Positions 1 to 5,005 of a stretch of 6,368 bases of DNA are shown here, one piece after another (positions within the stretch are counted from its first letter, which is position 1; every line of letters begins with the position of its first letter). The DNA is taken from contig JBBKWP010000268.1 in the NCBI GenBank assembly GCA_037968995.1, positions 1 to 6,368 on the forward strand, given 5' to 3'. The notes beneath the pieces are model-generated. The model was not told the origin of the DNA, ran no database searches, and saw nothing but the letters and a program-made list of their open reading frames with translations. The DNA is from JAEXNA01 sp037968995. GTDB lineage: Bacteria; Vulcanimicrobiota; Xenobia; Xenobiales; JADMJV01. Position numbers and translations under genes: made by a program.

Positions 1-437
1 GGAACTCCGTCCTTGGTGATCAACATATCGATGTCGATGCTGGCGTAATCATGATCGGCCGCGAATTTGATTCCGGCCGGAGTATTTTCGAACGCGTAAG
101 TATCCGGCGCCCCAGGGGCACCTTTGTGATACATTCCCTGTCCTTTACTGTAAAGAGACTTGCCGCCCGGAATCCGATTCTCGGGGACATCCCCCAAACC
201 AAGGAAGTCGCCCAAAGGAGAACTCTGGAGCGTCTCACTGACCAGACCGCCGAAGGTGCCGACCTCGGGCAAAGCCACTCGGTCCGTCACCTGTTCCATC
301 GCACCCTTCACGGTCGACTTTAAAGTCTCGAAGATGGCCGGAAAGTTCGGCTTCTTGGTGGCCGTCGCGCGCGCTGTGCCTAAAAACGCTGCTCCTTGTG
401 ACGTAAGAGCATTTCTGTTGAAATCGACGTTGAACAT
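1..437 (-). CDS. GDPD-like protein, tandem paralogue 1 (partial, runs off the left edge)
   Basis: Reading leftward from ATG at 437-435, the frame stays open to base 1, giving 145 complete codons; the C-terminus lies outside the window. Residues 1-7 (MFNVDFN) match the start of the neighbouring paralogue. Residues 8-88 are a polar linker unlike the neighbour's, except for LQSSPLGDFLG at 70-80. From residue 89 the GDPD-like domain begins: H104-K105-G106, then E117-N118-T119, then D135-x-D137, then TKDGV. These align with the HRG, ENT, (E/D)xD and TKDG blocks of glycerophosphodiester phosphodiesterases, which hydrolyse glycerophosphodiesters to glycerol-3-phosphate and an alcohol. The start is supported by the paralogue alignment; a GGGAG block lies 12 nt upstream. 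It lies 8 bp after the stop of the upstream copy, so they are probably co-transcribed. No signal peptide is visible. Activity is inferred only. Confidence 0.85.
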   Translation of the reverse strand, partial: MFNVDFNRNALTSQGAAFLGTARATATKKPNFPAIFETLKSTVKGAMEQVTDRVALPEVGTFGGLVSETLQSSPLGDFLGLGDVPENRIPGGKSLYSKGQGMYHKGAPGAPDTYAFENTPAGIKFAADHDYASIDIDMLITKDGV

Positions 438-445
438 CTCCGTGA

Positions 446-1357
446 TCAACTCCCGTAGCCAATCAACTTGCGCTTGTGTCCGTTGCCCTTGGCGGTACGA
501 ACCCAAAAGCCATGTTCTTGAGCGGTGTTGAGGATTCTGCCAGAAAGAGGGCCACGATTGATGCTCTTGAGATTGGCTTTGATTCCAGAATCTCGGACTA
601 GGCCGGCCAGATAACCCATCACTCGATCGGTGGCGAAACGCGGGTCGTTCTTGGCTTCTAAATCTCCAGCGATCCCGTTTTTCTTAAGCTCCTTGATCAT
701 CGTGGACATCGGGTAGATCCGCGACTGGCCATCTCTGTTGCGAAGGCGCATCACCTGAGCCAGCGTCATGTCGCTCACTTTGGTATTTTTTCCGAGTTTA
801 CCCTGCGGATCGTAGAAGCCGTCCTTGGCCATGGGCTTTGCCCAGTGGGTGGCTACCGGAACACCGTCCTTGGTGATCAGCATATCGAGGTCGATACTCG
901 AATACCCGCGCTTGGCGGCAAATTTGATGCCGGCTGGAGTGTTTTCGAAGGCGTAACTATTCGGTGCTCCTTTAGCCCCTTTGTGAAACATCCCACTTTT
1001 GTAGAGTGATTTTCCGCCGGGGATCTTCGAGCCTTTCGTCCTAGAACCGTTGACCGAACTGCCACTGGTATTGCCCAAGAAGCTGCTCAAGGGAGAACCC
1101 TGGAGCATCCCTCCGCCGGACCCTCCCCCGAAGCCACTGTTACCGAAGAGAGGCACTTGCTGGCCGGTCAGTTGGGACATCAACCCCATCATGGCCGTCT
1201 GCATCATGTTCATCGACATCGCGAACATCTGCTGCATCGGGGCCATCGCCGGCATTCCAGCAGCCAAACCTCCCGTTCCAGGGAAGCCGCCGCTCATTCC
1301 CGGAAAGCCGCCGCCCAGAGCGGTCTGGGACCCGAAGTTAAAATTTACGTTGAACAT
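446..1357 (-). CDS. GDPD-like protein with Gly/Met-rich N-terminal region, paralogue 2
   Basis: A 303-residue protein. I chose ATG at 1357 over the in-frame GTG at 1375 because the paralogue begins at the same MFNVxFN heptapeptide and because a GAGG block (1370-1373) lies 12 nt upstream, the same offset as in the paralogue. Residues 8-34 and 72-83 are glycine-rich; 35-63 are methionine-rich and helical-looking. LQGSPLSSFLG at 85-95 recurs in the paralogue. The C-terminal domain (about 112-303) is GDPD-like: H125-K126-G127, E138-N139-T140, D156-x-D158, TKDGVPVATH with H171, and LEAK with E234 and K236. The family norm is HRG and ExD, so both blocks carry conservative changes. At about 185 residues the domain is shorter than the usual 230-250. 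The product may cleave glycerophosphodiesters or a related phosphodiester. There is no classical signal peptide; where it acts is unknown. Confidence 0.85.
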   Translation of the reverse strand: MFNVNFNFGSQTALGGGFPGMSGGFPGTGGLAAGMPAMAPMQQMFAMSMNMMQTAMMGLMSQLTGQQVPLFGNSGFGGGSGGGMLQGSPLSSFLGNTSGSSVNGSRTKGSKIPGGKSLYKSGMFHKGAKGAPNSYAFENTPAGIKFAAKRGYSSIDLDMLITKDGVPVATHWAKPMAKDGFYDPQGKLGKNTKVSDMTLAQVMRLRNRDGQSRIYPMSTMIKELKKNGIAGDLEAKNDPRFATDRVMGYLAGLVRDSGIKANLKSINRGPLSGRILNTAQEHGFWVRTAKGNGHKRKLIGYGS

Positions 1358-1395
1358 GGGATTGGAAAGCCTCACTCAGATAATGTCTTGGCTTC

Positions 1396-1424
1396 AATAT
1401 AACGGCCGAAAGACACCATGAGAA
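1396..1424 (-). promoter_or_regulatory. candidate sigma-70 promoter for the GDPD-like pair
   Basis: On the minus strand TTCTCA (1424-1419, 4 of 6 to TTGACA) is followed after 17 bp by TATATT (1401-1396, 5 of 6 to TATAAT). Transcription would start near 1389, giving a leader of about 30 nt before the ATG at 1357. Spacing and position are good but the -35 is weak, and no transcript data are available. Confidence 0.4.
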
Positions 1425-1481
1425 GGACTCCAAGCCAGGTTTTACAAGACTTTAACCCCAGGGGGGGCTATTCGGGATCCA

Positions 1482-1500
1482 TTCCAGTTCTGTTCCAGTT
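1482..1500. repeat. two TTCCAGTT direct repeats 11 bp apart
   Basis: TTCCAGTT occurs at 1482-1489 and 1493-1500. The start-to-start distance of 11 bp is about one helical turn, the spacing used by tandem half-sites of OmpR/PhoB-family regulators. It lies about 60-75 bp upstream of the candidate promoter of the GDPD-like pair. The sequence does not match the enterobacterial Pho box, so the regulator, if any, is unknown. Confidence 0.35.
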
Positions 1501-1597
1501 GCGATGACCATCGAGAGCATTGTTGAGCCTCTGAGTTCAGCGCAGGGCAAGACCACGTCAACCCCTGCAAGAGGGGGACATCGTCCTGGTAAGGTTC

Positions 1598-1612
1598 GGG
1601 CTTCTTTAGCCC
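1598..1612 (-). terminator. small stem-loop downstream of the 134-residue protein gene
   Basis: GGGCT (1598-1602) and AGCCC (1608-1612) form a 5-bp stem with a 5-nt loop, 18 bp past the stop of the gene at 1631-2035. There is no T-run after it in the minus-strand direction, so it is at best a weak intrinsic terminator or a 3'-end stabiliser. A second small hairpin, CCCCT/AGGGG with loop GCAAG, lies at 1562-1576. The rest of the spacer 1425-1630 shows no gene. Confidence 0.25.
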
Positions 1613-1630
1613 TCCACGTTTAGGTCGAGG

Positions 1631-2035
1631 CTATAGCGAGCCGAAAATTCCGGAACCGGTTAGCAACACTGTGGAGCATAAGGTCGCGATGCCCGATCCC
1701 GATGCGATGCCGTAGATGAGTCCGGCCGTGCCGCCCAAATTCATGAGAGCTCCGATGCCCTGGTTTTTGGAAGCTTTGTCGTTACCAAAAATGCCGTTGG
1801 TGAGACTGTCGGAACCGTTTCTCAGAAAACCCACGACAGGTAATGCCCTGAGACCGAAGTCCTTAAGTTGGCCAACCTCGTAAGGAGTGAGTGCGGACGA
1901 GCGGACAAAGTTGTCGAGGAGAGCCATGTCGTCTCCTTTAGCTCGAGCATCAAAGGTTTTTTCGGCGGCCACGGTGGGAGCTGAAATTTGGGCGTAGGAA
2001 GAAGATGATGGTGTTAGAGCAGGTGAGATTTTCAT
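1631..2035 (-). CDS. uncharacterised small protein with glycine-rich hydrophobic C-terminus
   Basis: A 134-residue protein. The frame extends upstream to 2128, but the ATG at 2035 is chosen because AAGGA lies 6 nt before it and the upstream codons are Arg-rich and lie in the structured leader. Residues 1-36 are polar and Ser/Pro/Ala-rich (it opens MKISPALTP) with no hydrophobic core, so it is not a Sec signal. Residues 37-65 (LLDNFV, LTPYEVGQLKDFGLRAL) look helical. Residues 94-134 are hydrophobic and glycine-rich, enough for one or two membrane segments, and end at GIFGSL. The layout (disordered Ser-rich start, membrane-active tail, small size) resembles secreted effectors, translocators or pore-forming peptides in general, but I recognise no family. 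It lies between another small Gly-rich membrane protein and the GDPD-like pair, all on one strand. Confidence 0.75.
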   Translation of the reverse strand: MKISPALTPSSSSYAQISAPTVAAEKTFDARAKGDDMALLDNFVRSSALTPYEVGQLKDFGLRALPVVGFLRNGSDSLTNGIFGNDKASKNQGIGALMNLGGTAGLIYGIASGSGIATLCSTVLLTGSGIFGSL

Positions 2036-2041
2036 GAAGAA

Positions 2042-2046
2042 TCCTT
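2042..2046 (-). promoter_or_regulatory. ribosome binding site fixing the start at 2035
   Basis: AAGGA on the minus strand, 6 nt before the ATG at 2035-2033. It follows directly after the closing helix of the predicted leader RNA, separated by a few A residues, so folding of the leader could affect access to it. Confidence 0.65.
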
Positions 2047-2048
2047 TT

Positions 2049-2139
2049 TTGAGCATAGTTTTGTCCGGCCTCGCTTTGGCGACTAGCAAACCCCTCTCGG
2101 AGGTTCGTCTTGCACCGGACCATCTCAATGTATGCTCAA
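2049..2139 (-). ncRNA. candidate structured leader RNA (cis-regulatory element)
   Basis: Read on the minus strand, this stretch can form four consistent helices. P1 pairs TTGAGCATA (2139-2131, written forward as TATGCTCAA) with TATGCTCAA on the minus strand (2057-2049), 9 bp. P2 pairs GTCCGG with CCGGAC (2115-2120 with 2063-2068), 6 bp. Inside P2, P3 pairs CGAACCTC with GGGGTTTG (2100-2107 with 2087-2094), 8 bp including two G-U pairs, loop CGAGA. P4 pairs TCGC with GCGA (2079-2082 with 2071-2074), loop CAAA. The result is a closing stem, an internal loop and a three-way junction ending three bases before the AAGGA site of the downstream gene. This is typical geometry for a riboswitch or other leader element. 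I could not match it to a known class. Confidence 0.4.
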
Positions 2140-2203
2140 CGACTTAAAGAATCATGAAATTTTAACGAGCCTCTAGAAGCTGACCGACGTCCGAAAAAGG
2201 AGA

Positions 2204-2668
2204 CTAGGCGTTGGCTTCCGCGGCGGCGGCGCTGCGATGGGCGATAGTTCCCAGGGCCGCCAACCCAGCGATGGCGGTGGCGGCACCGGTGTAGCCGCCA
2301 AATCCACCCATAGCGGACATCGCCGCGACCCCCGCGACCGTCAAAAGAACTCCTACCATGGCAACCCCGTCATCGTTGCTGTGCCTGCTCGCGACCATGG
2401 GCACGACTGCAGAGCCGAGCATTCCGAGGGCTCCCAGATTGAAATTGCCGCTGGCCGCGCCAAGAGCGGCCGGAGCCGCGAAGGCAGCGCATTTGAGGGC
2501 TATCTTGCCGGTCTCGAGCCAAGAGTACGGGTCATCAGAGGGTGACGAGAGCTTGACTGTATCGCGGGAAGCCTCGTGAAGGTCTTGCTTTACCTGCTTC
2601 GTCGGCTTGACCGCTCCTCCGCTGACGTAGCGTTGGGCCTGGCTGGAAGAGTCTTTGAGGATGTTCAT
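2204..2668 (-). CDS. uncharacterised Gly/Ala-rich membrane protein
   Basis: A 154-residue protein starting at ATG 2668, with AAGGA about 10 nt upstream. Residues 1-50 are polar, rich in Ser, Lys and Gln, with the short motif DTVKLSS at 36-42. Residues 54-143 hold about four hydrophobic stretches (54-73, 76-94, 101-120, 124-143), rich in Gly and Ala with GxxxG spacings (G70/G74, G121/G125) typical of tightly packed membrane helices. A polar break SRHSNDD lies at 94-100. The tail is AHRSAAAAEANA. There is no N-terminal signal peptide. The architecture, a soluble start and a Gly-rich membrane tail, parallels the next gene downstream (1631-2035), though they do not align clearly. Function is not recognisable; a secreted membrane-inserting protein or inner-membrane protein are both possible. 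Confidence 0.75.
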   Translation of the reverse strand: MNILKDSSSQAQRYVSGGAVKPTKQVKQDLHEASRDTVKLSSPSDDPYSWLETGKIALKCAAFAAPAALGAASGNFNLGALGMLGSAVVPMVASRHSNDDGVAMVGVLLTVAGVAAMSAMGGFGGYTGAATAIAGLAALGTIAHRSAAAAEANA

Positions 2669-2726
2669 AGCGGGCGGTTCCTTTTCCCTTTTCCGATTCA
2701 GAGTTGAACCTCAGGATACCCGTGGA

Positions 2727-2751
2727 GCGTCATCGAAGCGTTAAATGACGC
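2727..2751. promoter_or_regulatory. inverted repeat GCGTCAT-N11-ATGACGC (possible operator)
   Basis: Two perfect 7-bp arms, 2727-2733 and 2745-2751, are separated by 11 bp. The innermost bases give the T-N11-A spacing of LysR-type regulator boxes. It lies 59-83 bp upstream of the start at 2668 on the minus strand, where an operator for that gene would be expected. No LysR gene is in the window, so this is inference from spacing and symmetry. Confidence 0.4.
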
Positions 2752-2791
2752 ACCATGGACGCTGAAGGCGAACCTCAGTCTTAGAAAACGC

Positions 2792-2803
2792 CCTTATCTA
2801 AGG
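2792..2803. repeat. 12-bp palindrome CCTTATCTAAGG
   Basis: CCTTA (2792-2796) and TAAGG (2799-2803) flank TC, giving a compact dyad in the divergent spacer. A 9-bp direct repeat GAACCTCAG also occurs in this spacer, at 2706-2714 and 2770-2778. Neither matches a site I can name. Confidence 0.3.
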
Positions 2804-2850
2804 TCAGGAGAGACCACAGAAGGGATCCCCCTGTCTTGCCCAAAAACCCT

Positions 2851-2868
2851 TTGTGACCGTCCTCACAA
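2851..2868. promoter_or_regulatory. CRP/FNR-family type binding site TTGTGA-N6-TCACAA
   Basis: The core TGTGA (2852-2856), six bases, TCACA (2863-2867) is a perfect match to the two half-sites of the E. coli CRP consensus, with one further matching base on each side. It is the only such site I found in the window. Its centre, 2859.5, is about 65 bp before the ATG at 2925 and about 190 bp before the divergent start at 2668. I see no convincing -10 box at the class I or class II distance, so which gene it controls is open. Confidence 0.55.
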
Positions 2869-2913
2869 GGTACCAGCCTAGAGAGGCTAGCGGATCAAGT
2901 CTCACCCACCCTT

Positions 2914-2917
2914 GGAG
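2914..2917 (+). promoter_or_regulatory. ribosome binding site fixing the start at 2925
   Basis: GGAG with a 7-nt spacer before ATG 2925. It decides against the in-frame GTG at 2853, which falls inside the CRP-like site and has no ribosome binding site. Confidence 0.75.
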
Positions 2918-2924
2918 TTACGAA

Positions 2925-3491
2925 ATGAAGCGCACACTGAAAGCGATGGGACTCACCCTCATCTTATCCGCACCGATCACGCTCGGTCAGATTGCCCTGG
3001 CGCAGGTGATCGTGGACCCCATTCCTCAGGTCCGCCAGCATTCACAAACTCGGTCAGCAGAAGCCGTGTTCAACAGAGCGATGGCGCTCAACGAAGCTCC
3101 GCTGACGGTGGCTCAGAACTACTCCCAAGAAGAGGAATTCCGGGCCTTCCAAAAGAGTGACTACACCTATTGGGACGCCGCCGTTCTGGCCAGTTTTTGG
3201 AACCAGGAAGTGCTAGAAGCGAAGAGTCGCATCGGCCGTAAGGTGCTTTGGAGCGGCAACGACCAGTCCGCTCTCAGTATGATGTTAGTCGATGCTCGAG
3301 TGAAGGCGTTGGGAACCGTGGATGCGCTGAATCTCTACAGTCAATCAGATTTCACCTACGATGATGCCGCTGCCTTAGCTGAGTATTGGGGAGACGCTAG
3401 CCCTTATGAGAGCAAACTAAGAATCGAGCGAAACCTGGTTTTGGGCAACGAACAAGCCATCCACCAGATGTTGAAGCTGACCGACCGCTAA
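2925..3491 (+). CDS. exported protein with two 63-residue repeats, function unknown
   Basis: A 188-residue protein. The start at 2925 has GGAG 7 nt upstream and begins a classical Sec signal peptide: basic MKRTLK, hydrophobic core 7-24, and ALA at 24-26, so cleavage is likely before Q27. The mature part has a polar, probably flexible region (27-66) and then two related repeats. Repeat 1 is about 72-125 (SDYTYWDAAVLASFW at 78-92, KSRIGRKVLW, GND, MML) and repeat 2 about 135-188 (SDFTYDDAAALAEYW at 141-155, KLRIERNLVL, GNE, QML). Key positions (S-D-[YF]-T-Y-x-D-A-A-x-L-A-x-[FY]-W) recur 63 residues apart, so the protein arose by internal duplication of a helical module. It is likely periplasmic or secreted. 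I do not recognise the domain. A CRP-like site lies upstream and a hairpin sits at the stop codon. Confidence 0.85.
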   Translation: MKRTLKAMGLTLILSAPITLGQIALAQVIVDPIPQVRQHSQTRSAEAVFNRAMALNEAPLTVAQNYSQEEEFRAFQKSDYTYWDAAVLASFWNQEVLEAKSRIGRKVLWSGNDQSALSMMLVDARVKALGTVDALNLYSQSDFTYDDAAALAEYWGDASPYESKLRIERNLVLGNEQAIHQMLKLTDR

Positions 3492-3502
3492 GGGGGTCGG
3501 TC
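3479..3502 (+). terminator. hairpin spanning the stop codon of the repeat-protein gene
   Basis: GACCGACC (3479-3486) pairs perfectly with GGTCGGTC (3495-3502), an 8-bp GC-rich stem with an 8-nt loop that contains the TAA stop (3489-3491). The following bases (TGTTGACGGTCTTTGG) are only mildly T-rich, so termination may be weak or factor-assisted; a role in mRNA 3'-end protection is also possible. Confidence 0.5.
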
Positions 3503-3539
3503 TGTTGACGGTCTTTGGTATCTCCCTGTCATGTGACCT

Positions 3540-3568
3540 TTAAGCCCAAGCGGTAAGAGAAGTATAAA
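3540..3568 (+). promoter_or_regulatory. weak candidate promoter before the antiporter gene
   Basis: TTAAGC (3540-3545) and TATAAA (3563-3568) are 17 bp apart. The -10 matches 5 of 6 and the -35 only 3 of 6. An alternative is TTGACG (3505-3510) with TGTCAT (3527-3532), spacing 16 bp. One of the two probably serves the antiporter gene, but the sequence does not decide. The spacer 3503-3664 otherwise holds no gene that I can support. Confidence 0.25.
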
Positions 3569-3754
3569 GAGACCCTACCCCCGAGGATCTCGCCGGATAC
3601 AAGACAAATTTTGAAAGGCTGGTGGCTTCCCACTTCAGAATCGATTTGTCATGCATCTCTGTGACCTGATGGGCCGTCGCTCTCTCGGGCGGGGGTCGAA
3701 ATAGCCCTGTCTCTCAACACTTGGATATTCGGTCTCGGCCTGCTCTTTTTCTCC

Positions 3755-5005
3755 ATGGCCATCAATCCCAAGGAAGGTCGGAAGACCCTCCTTTCCAACG
3801 CTTTCGTGTATTTGGTCCTTGGACTCTTGTTGTCGCCGGCGGTCGCTGGTGTGCTCCATCTCGACATTAAAAAGCACGCGGACCTCATAGAGATCTTGAC
3901 CCAAGTCGCCGTGACCATGTCCCTCTTCATCGATGGACTCAAAATGAACACACCCTTGAGTTGGAGCCGATGGAAGGCACCGATCCTTTTGGGCGGTCCC
4001 GTGATGCTTCTCACCATCATTTTCTTGACGCTGTCGGGATATTATCTCTTAGGCTTGCCGCTGGGTTTTGCCATCCTGCTCGGAGCGATCCTTAGTCCCA
4101 CGGACCCGGTGCTCGCTTCGGCTGTTTCCATCGAAGACGCGAAGGACCAAGACGAAAGTCGTTTCACCCTTTCCGGTGAGGCCGGATTCAATGACGGCAC
4201 TGCCTTCCCGTTCGTCATCCTTGGCCTTTCCTTTATCTCCAATGAGAATGTTTCAGAATGGATAGGGTCTTGGCTAATCCATCGTATCCTTTGGGCTGTG
4301 CCTGTCGGTTTGCTTCTGGGATACTATCTGAGTCTGAACCTTTCCCGATTCGGACTCAAAATTCGGCGCGGCCATAAACACCAAAGCGCTCCCAACGATT
4401 TTCTCGCCATAGCGATCATAGCACTGAGCTACTCCCTCGCTGAATTTGTAGGTTCCTGGGGATTTTTAGCCGCCTACGCCAGTGGTTTGGGGATGAGAGA
4501 AGCAGCGAACCAACTGCAACATTTCGAGTCGGAAGCCGAAGAAGTTGTCCCAGAAGATCTCCCGAACAGTCTCGATCCCAGAGACCATGCTCATCACCCG
4601 AAAGTCGCCGCGGGTGTCGTCATTTCCGACATTTTCAAATTCGGAGGCACCGCCGAGCGACTTTTGGAACTCGCTCTGGTCAGCCTGATCGGTGTGGCGC
4701 TCGGCACCAGTTGGACCACCGAGGCCATACCCGTAGCGCTGCTACTATTCTGTCTGGCGAGACCCGTGGCCGTGTGGCTGTGTCTTTCGCCTACGTCCAT
4801 GAGCGCTCAGAACAAGAATCTTATCTCTTGGTTCGGCCTCAGAGGGATAGGAAGCCTCTACTACCTCTGCTACGCTCTCAACCATCTCCAGCTTTCGAAC
4901 TCCGGTCGATTGGTCGATATCGTCGTATCCGTCGTCGCTCTTAGTGTGATCGCTCATACTCTTTCGGTCAATCCGATCTTGCGCAGGGTTAAGAGCGAGC
5001 AGTGA
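3755..5005 (+). CDS. CPA1-type cation:proton antiporter (NhaP-like); true start probably upstream
   Basis: Inner-membrane exchanger of the monovalent cation:proton antiporter-1 family, moving Na+ or K+ against H+. Counting from the ATG at 3755 it has 416 residues and about ten or eleven hydrophobic segments. Diagnostic blocks: SPTDPVLAS at 114-122 with T116-D117-P118, SGEAGFNDGTAFPF at 140-153 with the N146-D147 pair expected at the ion site, and FGLRGIGSLYYL in the C-terminal part. A charged loop lies around 235-285. The ATG lacks a ribosome binding site (CTCTTTTTCTCC precedes it). The same frame is open back to 3665 and encodes a hydrophobic stretch, LNTWIFGLGLLFFS, where family members have their first transmembrane helix. 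No ATG, GTG or TTG lies in that extension; candidates are ATA 3701, CTG 3707 or a frameshift at the G5 run 3691-3695. Its last 17 bp overlap the opposite gene. Confidence 0.88.
   Translation: MAINPKEGRKTLLSNAFVYLVLGLLLSPAVAGVLHLDIKKHADLIEILTQVAVTMSLFIDGLKMNTPLSWSRWKAPILLGGPVMLLTIIFLTLSGYYLLGLPLGFAILLGAILSPTDPVLASAVSIEDAKDQDESRFTLSGEAGFNDGTAFPFVILGLSFISNENVSEWIGSWLIHRILWAVPVGLLLGYYLSLNLSRFGLKIRRGHKHQSAPNDFLAIAIIALSYSLAEFVGSWGFLAAYASGLGMREAANQLQHFESEAEEVVPEDLPNSLDPRDHAHHPKVAAGVVISDIFKFGGTAERLLELALVSLIGVALGTSWTTEAIPVALLLFCLARPVAVWLCLSPTSMSAQNKNLISWFGLRGIGSLYYLCYALNHLQLSNSGRLVDIVVSVVALSVIAHTLSVNPILRRVKSEQ

Noticed and set aside
235..462. 75-codon minus-strand frame
   Set aside because: It is a shadow: another minus-strand frame carries the MFNVDFN...GDPD paralogue, open to the window edge and clearly homologous to its neighbour.
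1358..1375. GTG at 1375 as start of GDPD-like paralogue 2
   Set aside because: It would add six residues absent from the paralogue, has no ribosome binding site, and overlaps the GAGG block that fits the ATG at 1357.
1456..1466. CCCCAGGGG palindrome and G7 run as a hairpin or phase-variation tract
   Set aside because: A one-base loop cannot form a hairpin, and the G7 run lies in a spacer about 30 bp upstream of the candidate -35 with no evident effect on a reading frame.
2036..2128. N-terminal extension of the 134-residue protein from 2128
   Set aside because: The extension is Arg/Gly-rich without a ribosome binding site, lies in the structured leader, and the ATG at 2035 has AAGGA at 6 nt.
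2169..2187. AGCTTCTAGAGGCT palindrome as terminator of the 154-residue protein gene
   Set aside because: It is a near-continuous palindrome with almost no loop and no following T-run directly after it, so it is a poor intrinsic terminator.
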